64,000 nucleotides of DNA. Origin: Nitrospirae bacterium MYbin3. Its GTDB lineage: Bacteria; Nitrospirota; Thermodesulfovibrionia; Thermodesulfovibrionales; Dissulfurispiraceae. Positions 17,936 to 26,615 of this stretch are shown here, in pieces. The notes beneath the pieces were generated by a model. It saw only the letters and a program-made list of their open reading frames with translations, was not told where the DNA came from and did not search any database. Every line of letters begins with the position of its first letter. Position 1 is the stretch's first letter. The DNA lies in the NCBI GenBank assembly GCA_002753335.1, contig PEAD01000013.1, positions 1 through 64,000 on the forward strand, read 5' to 3'. Position numbers and translations under genes: made by a program.

Positions 17936-19888
17936 ATGAGCGAAGCAGGGAAGCTGACTAAAGAGTTTACGGGCAGTCGATCACCAACTCGACAGCAGGA
18001 TTTTCTCCGTGCACTGGGTGTGGCGGTGCTGTATTATCTGATTGCACGGGTGAGTCTGTTGTTTATTATTCAGCCCGAAGGATTTGCGGTAATATGGCCC
18101 CCCAGCGGTTTTATCCTTGCGGTTTTGCTTCTGACAGAACGCCGGTCATGGCTTATCACGATGACTGCTGTTTTTATGGCGGTTGTGCTGGCAAATCTGT
18201 ACGCAGGGAATACGTTTGGGGTTAGTTTTGGATTTGCTTTAGCAAATTCGGTTGAGCCTCTTATTGCTGCATCGCTTTTAAACCGCTTTGTCACAACTCC
18301 AATCAGGTTCAACAAGATCAGGGATATAACAGGCTTCTGTCTGGTGGCTGTGATGGTAAGCAATGCCTTTACAGCGTTAGTTGGTGCTGCTGTTCCTGCC
18401 CTTGGTAAGGGAACACCATATTGGCGGGCATGGCTGGTTTGGTTTGTTGAAGACGGTGTTGGAATGCTGATTCTCACGCCGCTTATTGTGACCTTGGCGA
18501 GAGAAAGAGTAAATATTTTTAAAAACTCTGGGTTGATAGAGTTTGCCGCATTGCTTGGAGCTATCGCTGCCGTAACTTTGCTTAGCTTTGGTTTTGCACC
18601 TGAGAGGCTGAGTATCATCATGCGTCCTGAGCTTGTTATGCCTCTGCTTATATTGATGGCTATTCGTTTTAAGGTAGCAGGCGCAGCCTTAGCCTTATTA
18701 TTGGTCGCGCTGCTCAGCATTCTGCTTACAAAGTTAGGCATGGGGCCTTTTACCGTATCCGGACATACGACTTCTCTGGGGATAATATCTCTTCAGGTGT
18801 CTCTGTGGATAGCGAGCTTTGCAATATTGATTCTGGCTGCAACTATTGTTGAGCGGGAAGCTCTGAGCAACTCTCTTAAGAAAAGCCAGCTTTTGCTTAA
18901 TGAAACAGAACAGATCGGAAAGGTGGGCGGCTGGGAGTTTAACATTGACACAGGTGAGCAGACATGGACCGAAGAGATATATAACATCCATGAACTGGAT
19001 AGAGCACATAACCCTACCGTGGAACGAGGAGTTGAATTCTACACGCCGGCGTCAAAGCCAATTATTCAAGCTGCTGTGCAGCGTGCTATCGAGTGCAGCG
19101 AGCCATTTGATCTGGAGCTCGATATAATTACCGCCAAAGGCAATCTTAAGAGTGTTCATGCAATAGGAAGAGCGGATATAGAGCACCGCAGAGTTTATGG
19201 CTTCTTTCAAGATATCACAGAGCGCAAAAGGACGGACGAACAGATAAAACGCTCACTTGAGGAAAAGACCGTGATGCTTAAGGAGATTCATCACAGGGTG
19301 AAGAACAACATGCAAGTTATTTACAGCCTATTGAGCCTTCAGGCAAAGAGCATTGCCGACGAGACTGTTCGCGACAACCTGGAAGAGAGCAAGAACAGGG
19401 TAAAATCTATGGCGATGATACATGAAAGGCTTTATCGGTCTGCGGACTTGGCCCATATCGAGTTCAAAGACTATCTGAAGAGTCTTGCAGGCAGTATTGC
19501 CAATACATACAGAATTCATGATGTTGCGATATCTGTGGATATGGAACCTGTTTTTCTTGATGTTAATATGGGCATACCCTGTGGGCTGATCGTGAACGAG
19601 CTGTTATCAAACAGCCTGAAATATGCCTTTCCTGAAGGCAAAAAAGGAACGGTCAAAGTTGGTATAAACAGAGATGGCGAAGGGAATTATGTATTGTTTG
19701 TTGAGGACAACGGGATAGGCTTTCCTGCGGAGATCGACTTTCTCAATACCAAAACGCTTGGGCTCGAGCTGGTAAAGGGTCTGACCCGCCAGATCAATGG
19801 AAAAGCAGAGCTTTCAAGGGGAGCGGGAACGAGGTTCAGCATAACCTTCCCGGACAGCGCAGACACGGGAGGACAACAAAATGGATAA
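17936..19888 (+). CDS. MASE1 membrane sensor histidine kinase
   Basis: 650 residues: an N-terminal MASE1 integral membrane sensory domain of about eight to ten helices (residues about 25-310), a PAS-like segment (about 330-435), then a HisKA_2-type kinase with EIHHRVKNNMQVI as the histidine box and an HATPase domain to the C-terminus. MASE1 ligands are unknown. It overlaps the next gene by 8 bp, so the two are translationally coupled and its partner receiver is probably the REC domain of that protein. Confidence 0.88.
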   Translation: MSEAGKLTKEFTGSRSPTRQQDFLRALGVAVLYYLIARVSLLFIIQPEGFAVIWPPSGFILAVLLLTERRSWLITMTAVFMAVVLANLYAGNTFGVSFGFALANSVEPLIAASLLNRFVTTPIRFNKIRDITGFCLVAVMVSNAFTALVGAAVPALGKGTPYWRAWLVWFVEDGVGMLILTPLIVTLARERVNIFKNSGLIEFAALLGAIAAVTLLSFGFAPERLSIIMRPELVMPLLILMAIRFKVAGAALALLLVALLSILLTKLGMGPFTVSGHTTSLGIISLQVSLWIASFAILILAATIVEREALSNSLKKSQLLLNETEQIGKVGGWEFNIDTGEQTWTEEIYNIHELDRAHNPTVERGVEFYTPASKPIIQAAVQRAIECSEPFDLELDIITAKGNLKSVHAIGRADIEHRRVYGFFQDITERKRTDEQIKRSLEEKTVMLKEIHHRVKNNMQVIYSLLSLQAKSIADETVRDNLEESKNRVKSMAMIHERLYRSADLAHIEFKDYLKSLAGSIANTYRIHDVAISVDMEPVFLDVNMGIPCGLIVNELLSNSLKYAFPEGKKGTVKVGINRDGEGNYVLFVEDNGIGFPAEIDFLNTKTLGLELVKGLTRQINGKAELSRGAGTRFSITFPDSADTGGQQNG

Positions 19889-21410
19889 TTATCCCACAGA
19901 AGCCAAAAGGATTTTGGTGGTTGAAGACGAAATTGTTACCGCAATGGATCTAAAATCCAATCTTGTTAACCTCGGCTACGAAGTCTATGAAATTGCCTCT
20001 AACGGGAATGATGCGATACGCATGGCGAACGAATTTCGTCCTGATCTGGTTCTTATGGATATTCGTCTCAACGGCCCGATGAGCGGCATAGAAGCTGCAG
20101 AAGAAATACGCAAGTCCTGTTCAATTCCTATTGTTTATATGACCGCCCACACCGATGTTGAAACTATCGAAAAAGCTAAAATAACAGAACCCTTTGGATA
20201 TATTACCAAGCCCTGTGATAATAGCACGCTCATGAGCACAATAGAAGTAGCGCTATATAAATCTGAGTCGGATGCCCGTCGCAGAAAGGCCGAGAAGGCT
20301 TTGGAAGAGAGTGAAGCGCGATACCGGCGCATTACTGAAGGACTCACCGACTATCAGTATTCGGTGAGGATAGAAAACGGACGTGCTGTAGAGACTAAGC
20401 ATAGTGCTGCCTGCGCTGCGTTAACCGGATATACGGCTGAAGAGTTTGCTGCTGATCCGTATTTATGGATCAGTATGGTGGTGGATGAGGACCGTGATCT
20501 GATAATCAAGCGTGTGGAGCAGATTTTAGCTGGCAGGGATATTCAGCCTATCGAGCATCGGCTCATACGCAAAGACGGCGCCCTGCGCTGGGTGAGAGAC
20601 AATATTATTATTTATAAGGACCCTTCAGGTCGTCTAATGTCATATGACGGAGTGGTCAAGGATATCACCGAGCGAAAAAAACTGGAAGAGCAGCTGCTTC
20701 AGTCGCAGAAGATGGAGGCGATAGGTGTGCTTGCCGGAGGTGTGGCACATGATTTCAATAACATACTTATGTCGGTAATCGGCTATGGGACAATGGCTAA
20801 AAAAAGGCTCAAAGATGATGCTGAAACAAAAGAATTTGTGGAAGAGATGCTCGCAGGGGCGAATCGTGCCGCTGAGCTCACGCGCGGACTGCTTGCCTTC
20901 AGCCGTAAGCAGGTAATAATTCCTAAAGAGAATAATCTTAATGTCATAGTCAAAAACCTAGAGAGGACGCTTCGCAGAATTATGGGTGAGGGAATAGAGT
21001 TAAAGACCGTTTTTATCGACAGGGATATTATGGTGAAGGTTGATGAGGGGCAGATAGACAAGGTGCTGCTGAACCTTGCTACCAACGCCAGTGATGCGAT
21101 GCCTGATGGAGGGTATCTGATAATTGGCACAGATATGGTCAATATTGATGACAGCTATTCCGAGGCTAATCTTTTTGAGAACAAAGGCTGGCATGCTGTA
21201 TTGACGGTATCTGATACAGGCAGGGGCATGGATTTAAAGACAAGACAAAATATATTCGAACCGTTTTTCACCACAAAGGGAATTGGAAAGGCAACAGGAC
21301 TTGGCTTGGCAATGGCTTACGGAATAATCAAGCAGCATGGCGGAAATATAACGGTTGACAGTGAACTGGGCAAAGGTACGACCTTCAGAATATACCTGCC
21401 TATGATGTAG
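19881..21410 (+). CDS. REC-PAS-histidine kinase hybrid
   Basis: A 509-residue soluble protein with an N-terminal receiver (about 8-125, phospho-acceptor in LVLMDIRL), a PAS/PAC domain (about 150-265), HisKA (GGVAHDFNNIL) and HATPase. The HisKA_2 kinase just upstream commonly pairs with receivers of this type, so a relay from the MASE1 kinase into this kinase is likely. There is no output domain, so a further regulator must lie elsewhere. It ends just before a convergent minus-strand gene. Confidence 0.87.
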   Translation: MDNYPTEAKRILVVEDEIVTAMDLKSNLVNLGYEVYEIASNGNDAIRMANEFRPDLVLMDIRLNGPMSGIEAAEEIRKSCSIPIVYMTAHTDVETIEKAKITEPFGYITKPCDNSTLMSTIEVALYKSESDARRRKAEKALEESEARYRRITEGLTDYQYSVRIENGRAVETKHSAACAALTGYTAEEFAADPYLWISMVVDEDRDLIIKRVEQILAGRDIQPIEHRLIRKDGALRWVRDNIIIYKDPSGRLMSYDGVVKDITERKKLEEQLLQSQKMEAIGVLAGGVAHDFNNILMSVIGYGTMAKKRLKDDAETKEFVEEMLAGANRAAELTRGLLAFSRKQVIIPKENNLNVIVKNLERTLRRIMGEGIELKTVFIDRDIMVKVDEGQIDKVLLNLATNASDAMPDGGYLIIGTDMVNIDDSYSEANLFENKGWHAVLTVSDTGRGMDLKTRQNIFEPFFTTKGIGKATGLGLAMAYGIIKQHGGNITVDSELGKGTTFRIYLPMM

Positions 21411-21429
21411 ACAACAGAGCAGCAACGGT

Positions 21430-21651
21430 TTACAGCTTCATCTCTTTTTCTATAATAGGTGCAAAAGGTTTGGGTTGGTGATTTATAAATTTATTGAACT
21501 GAGTAACAAACTCTATGTAAGCGTCAGTTACAACTTTGCCGTCTTTGATAAATGGATTGTGCCGCTGAATTGCCACCTTTTCCATATCCATGCACATAGA
21601 TTCCGACGACGCAAGTCTTTGCAGTTCTTCTGCCGTTTTTTCATCGAGCAT
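21430..21651 (-). CDS. Small protein coupled to nucleotidyltransferase, unknown
   Basis: A 73-residue soluble protein whose ATG overlaps the stop of the nucleotidyltransferase gene by one base (TAATG), so it is translated with it. I recognise no fold; it is mixed helical with no membrane segment. Small partners of minimal nucleotidyltransferases are often helper or antitoxin-like subunits, but whether that applies here is not visible in the sequence. Confidence 0.6.
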   Translation of the reverse strand: MLDEKTAEELQRLASSESMCMDMEKVAIQRHNPFIKDGKVVTDAYIEFVTQFNKFINHQPKPFAPIIEKEMKL

Positions 21652-22196
21652 TATTGTTCCATACTCCTTTTTAGCTCATCGAATACTGATCTCATATCAA
21701 GAATAGCACAATATTTTTCTATAAGCAGCCAGTCGGTCTTTTCTGCTCGAAGGTAAAGGAGAGTTTTAATATCCTCTGTATCGATCGCAAGCCTTTTGGG
21801 ATTGTTTTTTATAGCCTGCAATTTCAGTCCAATAATGTCTTCTGGAATTAGCGTTCTAATTTTTATCTCCCCGTCAAATATATCTTTGAGTTCAGATCGT
21901 TCAAGCATCCCCACACTGGCTTCTCGAAAGGCATGAAGGAAATCAACTTCACCTAAAACGCGTAGCGGAGAAATATACTGCGAAACATTTTCGCTCTTAT
22001 GCCTGCAGTCGTATCCGAGTCCCAGCATTATAGTGTCTATCTTTTCAATATCATCAAGACTCACTAAAAAATCGAGATCAACAGTTGCTCTCGAGCCGCC
22101 CCACAGTCCTATAGCAAATCCGCCCATAAGTGCATAGCGAATGTTATGCTTCTGAAAAGCGGCGAGGAGATGCGAGATAATATTTTTAAAATCCAT
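21651..22196 (-). CDS. AbiEii-like minimal nucleotidyltransferase
   Basis: A 181-residue protein with the GG..GS..DLD nucleotidyltransferase signature: MGGFAIGLWGGSRATVDLDF near residues 24-43. This fold includes AbiEii-type toxins and MNT proteins that transfer nucleotides to tRNA or other targets. It is coupled to a 73-residue downstream protein. No AbiEi-type antitoxin precedes it, so a toxin role is only a possibility. The ATG has no strong ribosome site. Confidence 0.72.
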   Translation of the reverse strand: MDFKNIISHLLAAFQKHNIRYALMGGFAIGLWGGSRATVDLDFLVSLDDIEKIDTIMLGLGYDCRHKSENVSQYISPLRVLGEVDFLHAFREASVGMLERSELKDIFDGEIKIRTLIPEDIIGLKLQAIKNNPKRLAIDTEDIKTLLYLRAEKTDWLLIEKYCAILDMRSVFDELKRSMEQ

Positions 22197-22233
22197 ATAT
22201 CAAATAATACTGTTTTCGTCGGAGTCAGTGTCA

Positions 22234-22276
22234 ACTAAAACAAAAGGGTCAGCAAACTAAGTTTGCTGACCCTTTA
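22234..22276 (-). terminator. Strong terminator of the HU gene
   Basis: A perfect 15-bp inverted repeat (22243-22257 with 22261-22275) has a three-base loop. Read on the minus strand it is followed by TTTTGTTTT. It lies 20 bp beyond the HU stop codon and would stop transcription before the nucleotidyltransferase gene. Confidence 0.85.
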
Positions 22277-22295
22277 CATGTTGTTTTTTTGTTGC

Positions 22296-22568
22296 TTACT
22301 TAACTGCGTCTTTCAGTGTTTTGCCTGCTGTGAATTTGGGGACTTTGCGTGCAGCAATTTTGATCTCTTTGCCGGTCTGAGGGTTGCGGCCTTTTCTTGC
22401 CTTCCTCTTCGAAACAGAGAAGCTGCCGAAGCCGATAAGGATGACCTTCTGTCCCTTTTTAAGAGTGGCCTTGATTGCCTCAATTGTTGCATCGATTGCT
22501 TTGCCTGCTGCTGCCTTCGAAAGGTCTGAGTCTTTTGCTACCTTCTCGATGAGTTCTTGCTTTGTCAT
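22296..22568 (-). CDS. hup: HU-family DNA-binding protein
   Basis: A 90-residue histone-like protein that begins [20 protein letters not shown] and has the [19 protein letters not shown] arm region and a basic C-terminus, all features of HU. It bends and compacts DNA as a dimer. The ATG at 22568 follows GGAGGT; upstream codons in the frame are not needed. It has its own promoter and a strong terminator, so it is a single-gene unit. Confidence 0.95.
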   Translation of the reverse strand: MTKQELIEKVAKDSDLSKAAAGKAIDATIEAIKATLKKGQKVILIGFGSFSVSKRKARKGRNPQTGKEIKIAARKVPKFTAGKTLKDAVK

Positions 22569-22602
22569 GAATACTACCTCCGATAATATTTTTAGATGCA
22601 AT

Positions 22603-22632
22603 AAAGTATCAACTTTTATAAAGAACTGTCAA
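22603..22632 (-). promoter_or_regulatory. Candidate HU promoter
   Basis: On the minus strand TTGACA (22632-22627) is separated by 18 bp from TACTTT (22608-22603), about 35 nt upstream of the HU start codon. The -35 is perfect, the -10 moderate. Placement fits a highly expressed single gene. Confidence 0.5.
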
Positions 22633-22681
22633 TAGAATTATTTGCTCAGCAGCTCGGAGCTTGTGAGGTAAGCAGTTTTTT

Positions 22682-22984
22682 GTGATAATAGATGTACAGA
22701 TGACAGAGGAAAAATTACCGGTTTTGGCGGCAAGGACTGTGGGCTGGTGTGTTTATGCACTGGACTGCAGGGGAAAGATTTATATCGGCATTACAAACGA
22801 TCTTTCTAAGAGGCTGCAAACACACGCTTCAGGAAAGGGCAGCCGCTTTGTAAGATCTCATCTTCCGTTTACGGTTATAGGCCAAATTGAATGTGAAACA
22901 CGCTCCGAGGCGCTTAAGCTTGAGGCTCACCTTAAAAAACTGCGCAGGTCCGAGAAGCTTAGCGTATTTGGAAACATACGCTAA
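22682..22984 (+). CDS. GIY-YIG nuclease superfamily protein (UPF0213-like)
   Basis: A protein of about 100 residues carrying WCVYALDCRGKIYIGITNDL, the GIY-YIG core, and the following RLQTHASGKGSRF arginine segment of the single-domain UPF0213 group. The cellular role of this group is not settled; the fold is a DNA nuclease fold. The GTG at 22682 may be the start, with an in-frame ATG at 22700 as the alternative. It diverges from the HU gene. Confidence 0.82.
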   Translation: MIIDVQMTEEKLPVLAARTVGWCVYALDCRGKIYIGITNDLSKRLQTHASGKGSRFVRSHLPFTVIGQIECETRSEALKLEAHLKKLRRSEKLSVFGNIR

Positions 22985-23011
22985 GCTCTTGGTAAATGTG
23001 CTGCGGGTGTA

Positions 23012-23710
23012 TTATTTTTTTACCGAAATAAGTTCTACTTCAAAAATAAGCACAGCATTAGGTCCTATCTGCTGTCCTGCTCCCTGCTCACCATAGGCCA
23101 GTTTGGAGGGGATGAAAAGCTGCCATTTTGCGCCGGGCTTCATCAACTGCAGCGCCTCGGTCCATCCAGCGATAACTTGGTTTACACCGAATTCAGCAGG
23201 TTTGCCTCTGCGGTATGAACTGTCAAACTCTGTGCCGTTTATAAGCGTGCCGCGATAATGCACCGACACAGTATCTGATGCTTTAGGCGATTCACCTTTT
23301 CCGTCTGATATGATTTTATACTGCAGCCCGCTTGGAAGGGTCTTTACTCCGGGTTTCTTTTTGTTGGCTTCAAGAAACTGCTCTCCTTCTTTGCTGTTTT
23401 TGCCTGCGGATTCTTTTCTCTGTTTTTCATGCTTTGACCTTACTTCGTTTTGAATATCGGCTTTGCTCGCATTTATTTCGCTTTCGCTCAAAAGCGGCTT
23501 GCTGCCTGACATGGCATCCTTAAACCCTTTGATGAAGGAGTCCTGATCGATAGATATGCCCTGGGCTTTTAGGCTGTTTCCGACATCCAGCCCCACGCTG
23601 TAGCTGTTTTTGCTTTTCTGTGTTTTGAGGCCGTTCTTTTCTGCAGCAAATGCCTGCGAAGCGATAACAGCCAGTGTTAAAACAATCGAAAGCCAAAATT
23701 TCATTCTCAT
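23012..23710 (-). CDS. Periplasmic FKBP-type peptidyl-prolyl isomerase
   Basis: A 232-residue protein with a signal peptide (about 1-22), an FKBP N-terminal dimerisation domain (about 30-115) and a C-terminal FKBP catalytic domain (about 130-232), including DTVSVHYRGTLINGTEFDSS and VIAGWTEALQLM. It resembles Mip/FkpA folding helpers of the periplasm. GGAGGG precedes the start by only 3 nt for the ATG at 23710 and by 9 nt for the ATG at 23704, so the latter is the better start; both give the same signal peptide. It converges with the GIY-YIG gene. Confidence 0.92.
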   Translation of the reverse strand: MRMKFWLSIVLTLAVIASQAFAAEKNGLKTQKSKNSYSVGLDVGNSLKAQGISIDQDSFIKGFKDAMSGSKPLLSESEINASKADIQNEVRSKHEKQRKESAGKNSKEGEQFLEANKKKPGVKTLPSGLQYKIISDGKGESPKASDTVSVHYRGTLINGTEFDSSYRRGKPAEFGVNQVIAGWTEALQLMKPGAKWQLFIPSKLAYGEQGAGQQIGPNAVLIFEVELISVKK

Positions 23711-23743
23711 ATTCCCTCCAGTTTTTATTATAGTGTGGAGAAG

Positions 23744-24421
23744 TCAGTTTATTGCTCTTGCGAGCTCTCCGAAATCTCTTATTGAGCTGAAGCCTTTTGC
23801 TTCGGGTGATTCTTTTTTAGAGTTGCCGCGTGCTTTAAAAAAGATATGCTTTATCCCAAATCTTTTTGCGGTATGAAGTATCTCGATAGTATCGTCAATA
23901 AACAGCGCGGTGTGCTTGTCAAAACCTAATAGGCGCTCGGTCTTTTCCCAGAACTCGATCATCTCTTTCGGATAGCCTATTTCGAAAGAGGTTACGCATC
24001 TGTCAAAATATCCTCCTATCTCTGTTTTTTTCAGCTTAATGTCGAGCACTTTATAATGGGCGTTAGTGAGCATGTAAACTTTTTTATTTTGTCTCTTCAG
24101 AGCTTTTAGAAAATCCTCTACGTGGGGATGCACCTCAATGAGATGCTTTATCTGCTCTTTCAGCGCAGGGATGTCGAGGTTCAACTCCCGCGACCAGAAA
24201 TCTATATCGGTCCAGTTGAGAGTGCCTTCATGCGTCTTGTAAAGCGCAAGCAGAACTTCTTTTGCTTTGCCGAATGTTACATTATGCTTCTCTGAATATT
24301 TTTCGGGGACAAGGTGCTCCCAGAAATAATCGTCGAAATATTTGTCCAGAAGAGTGCCGTCCATATCGAGGAGAACGACGCTGATTTCGGAGAAGTCTAT
24401 CAATCCTCTCCTCTGTACCAT
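23744..24421 (-). CDS. HAD-family phosphatase (YrfG/GMP-IMP nucleotidase-like)
   Basis: A 225-residue HAD hydrolase: motif I DMDGTLLD (about 19-26), motif II LTNA (about 118), a lysine in the YPKEMIEF segment and motif IV FIDDTIEIL (about 173). The cap and length match the YrfG-type nucleotidase/phosphatase branch. Its start overlaps the end of the upstream acidic-protein gene by about 22 bp, so the two are co-expressed. Confidence 0.85.
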   Translation of the reverse strand: MVQRRGLIDFSEISVVLLDMDGTLLDKYFDDYFWEHLVPEKYSEKHNVTFGKAKEVLLALYKTHEGTLNWTDIDFWSRELNLDIPALKEQIKHLIEVHPHVEDFLKALKRQNKKVYMLTNAHYKVLDIKLKKTEIGGYFDRCVTSFEIGYPKEMIEFWEKTERLLGFDKHTALFIDDTIEILHTAKRFGIKHIFFKARGNSKKESPEAKGFSSIRDFGELARAIN

Positions 24422-24960
24422 GCATAATCTATGTGGTCTTTAGTCCGGTTGTAGATGAACTCAAGCAAACTCTTGAGTTCGAAAAATATCTCATCATAGA
24501 GGTCGTCATCGAGTATTTCTGCAGAATCGATATCATAATAATAAGATATCTCAAACTCCCTGCCGGTCTCTTCTCCATCGAATATTTCTTTTGAAACAAG
24601 CACCGGTTCTATGTCAGGAAATTCCGCTTCAATTTCGCGCAGTATTTTTTTTATGTCCGGAACCTCTTTCATTATAGGAAAGAGCACCGTGAACTCGATC
24701 TCTATAGAAGTGTCAACATCGGTGGCTTCATCTTCTTCGAGGTTTTCCTCATGAATAGTCATTCCTGTCTGAAACGCGTCATAAGTCAGCTCGGCCGTAG
24801 CAGAGACATAATAGGGCGGCTCTTTGTCAGGAAGTCCGAAGAAAAACTTGCATTCACGGTCAAGGGTAAACTGTTCGATCATAACCTGCATATTAAATAT
24901 TTCAAGGTGCTCTTTTGCCACATCAGCCATTTTCATCTGTACTTCTTCAAATCTCGGCAT
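24400..24960 (-). CDS. Acidic protein, unknown function
   Basis: About 186 residues, strikingly rich in Asp and Glu and without signal peptide or membrane segment. I recognise no family. The ATG at 24960 lies just after GGAGGT (with a TTG at 24963 as the alternative). It overlaps the HAD phosphatase gene and is divergent from the SDR gene with only about 45 bp between starts. A cytoplasmic, co-translated partner of the phosphatase is the most one can say. Confidence 0.65.
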   Translation of the reverse strand: MPRFEEVQMKMADVAKEHLEIFNMQVMIEQFTLDRECKFFFGLPDKEPPYYVSATAELTYDAFQTGMTIHEENLEEDEATDVDTSIEIEFTVLFPIMKEVPDIKKILREIEAEFPDIEPVLVSKEIFDGEETGREFEISYYYDIDSAEILDDDLYDEIFFELKSLLEFIYNRTKDHIDYAWYRGED

Positions 24961-25005
24961 CAAACCTCCGCTTGCTTAAATTGATTTGAAATTATAACAT
25001 GAAAT

Positions 25006-25725
25006 ATGTCGTTGCTGTCCGAGAAGGTTGTTGTTGTTTCAGGCGGGACAAGGGGTCTTGGCAGAAGCATTGTATTGTCCTTTCTTGAAAACGGCTGTTT
25101 TGTAGCTTTCAACTATATTGTTTCTGAGGTTTCTGCAAATTCTATAACAAAAGAGTTTGGCAGCAAAGTGCTTGCAATTAAATGCGATGTGAGAAGTTCT
25201 GCCCAGATAGGAGCTATGGCTGAAACGGTTGTTCAAAAATGGGGCGGGGCGGATATTTTAATAAATAATGCCGGAATAGTATCAGATTCTCCTCTTGTCA
25301 GGCAGGATGAAAAGCAATGGGATGATGTTATTTCTGTGAACCTTAAGGGCGCTTTCAGAATGACCAAGGCCTTTGCGCCGCTTATCCGCTGCGGAGGCCA
25401 TATAATAAATATATCCTCCTATTCAGGAATAAAGGGCCAGAGAGGTCAGGCCGCATACAGCGCATCTAAGGCTGCACTGATTGGTTTTACAAAATCGCTT
25501 GCGCATGAATTGGCAGTCGGGGGAATAATGGTCAACGCGGTTTTTCCGGGCTATATGCTTACGGATATGGGCGCTTCATCCCTGGTTGCTGCTGAAGCTG
25601 CAAAAGCAGAAAGCCTGAAGGGAACCCTTTCCGACCCTCAGGAGGCTGCATCATTCATACGTTTTCTGTCAGGTGCGAAAAATATTACCGGACAGGTTTT
25701 TTCTATTGATTCGAGAATAATTTAA
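25006..25725 (+). CDS. Short-chain dehydrogenase/reductase (FabG-like)
   Basis: A 239-residue SDR with the NAD(P) loop SGGTRGLGRS (about 13-22), the NNAGI motif (about 87), catalytic Ser in ISSYSG and the YSASK tyrosine/lysine pair (about 148-152). These proteins reduce 3-oxoacyl or other carbonyl groups. The FabG-like length and sequence suggest a 3-oxoacyl-ACP reductase or related enzyme, but no fatty-acid genes are adjacent. The ATG at 25006 lacks a clear ribosome site. Confidence 0.88.
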   Translation: MSLLSEKVVVVSGGTRGLGRSIVLSFLENGCFVAFNYIVSEVSANSITKEFGSKVLAIKCDVRSSAQIGAMAETVVQKWGGADILINNAGIVSDSPLVRQDEKQWDDVISVNLKGAFRMTKAFAPLIRCGGHIINISSYSGIKGQRGQAAYSASKAALIGFTKSLAHELAVGGIMVNAVFPGYMLTDMGASSLVAAEAAKAESLKGTLSDPQEAASFIRFLSGAKNITGQVFSIDSRII

Positions 25726-25786
25726 ATTCAGCGTGCTATAATTCTATACAAACCTACATTAAAATATTCATTTCAAGGAGCCTCGA

Positions 25787-26539
25787 ATGAAACTAAAAAC
25801 CTTAATTTTAGCCTGTACCTTGTCAATTTCGATAATCGCCTCTGCTGCTTATGGTGCGGACAAGGCAGCCAGTCCGGGCATGTCATCACCTCACGGGGGA
25901 ATGGGGGCGCCTGAAGATGCCGGTTCTATTACAGGCAAAGTGGTAGAGACTATGGACAGCGGAGGCTATACATATGTGCGCATCGAGAAAGATGGCAAGA
26001 AGATATGGCTTGCCATGCCCACAACAAAGGTGACAAAAGGCAAGACCATGACTTTTTCTGCCGGCGGCAAGATGATGAATTTTGAGAGCAAGACGCTCAA
26101 GCGCACCTTCACCGAGATTATTTTTTCGGGCGGGCCTATAGGTCAGCAGAAGCCATCTGTAGGCGGTGCATCAACAGGCAGCAAAAACAAGGTGATCAGC
26201 ATATCAGACCATATAAAGGTAGAAAAGGCATCAGGAGCTAACGCATACACAATAGGAGATCTGTATAAAAACAAAGTTAAGCTTGATAAAAAAGAAGTTG
26301 TAGTAAGGGGGAAAGTGGTAAAGGTATCGAGCGGGATTATGGGCACGAACTGGATTCATATTCAGGACGGAAGCGGAAACCGTAAAAAGGGCAGCCATGA
26401 CCTCGTCGTAACGTCCGATGACAAGCCAACCGTGGGTGATACGGTTACTGCTACCGGCACGCTGAGCAAGGATAAGGATTTCGGCGGAGGTTACAAATAC
26501 GATCTCATAATTGAAAAAGCAGGGTTGGTTCCATATTAG
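25787..26539 (+). CDS. NrfJ-like secreted OB-fold protein
   Basis: A 250-residue protein with a signal peptide (1-23) and two beta-barrel segments: about 45-110 starting ITGKVVETMDSGGYTYVRIE, and about 160-250 with VVVRGKVVKVSSGIMGTNWIH and VTATGTLSKDKDFGGGY. The GKVVETMDSGGYTYV pattern is seen in proteins annotated NrfJ-related, found near nitrite-reductase genes in some bacteria, but the function is unproven. The ribosome site is CAAGGAGCC. It may relate to the nitrite reductase at 55594, though they are far apart. Confidence 0.65.
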   Translation: MKLKTLILACTLSISIIASAAYGADKAASPGMSSPHGGMGAPEDAGSITGKVVETMDSGGYTYVRIEKDGKKIWLAMPTTKVTKGKTMTFSAGGKMMNFESKTLKRTFTEIIFSGGPIGQQKPSVGGASTGSKNKVISISDHIKVEKASGANAYTIGDLYKNKVKLDKKEVVVRGKVVKVSSGIMGTNWIHIQDGSGNRKKGSHDLVVTSDDKPTVGDTVTATGTLSKDKDFGGGYKYDLIIEKAGLVPY

Positions 26540-26551
26540 ACAATGATGTTT

Positions 26552-26578
26552 GCCGTCGCGGCTTCAAGCCGCGACGGC
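26552..26578. terminator. GC-rich hairpin, likely transcription end
   Basis: A perfect 13-bp stem (26552-26564 with 26566-26578) lies 12 bp after the NrfJ-like gene and between convergent genes. There is no T run on either strand, so termination is inferred from position and stem strength. Confidence 0.45.
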
Positions 26579-26615
26579 GATTAGTTTATACCCCAAAAAT
26601 CAGAATTCTGCCTTT

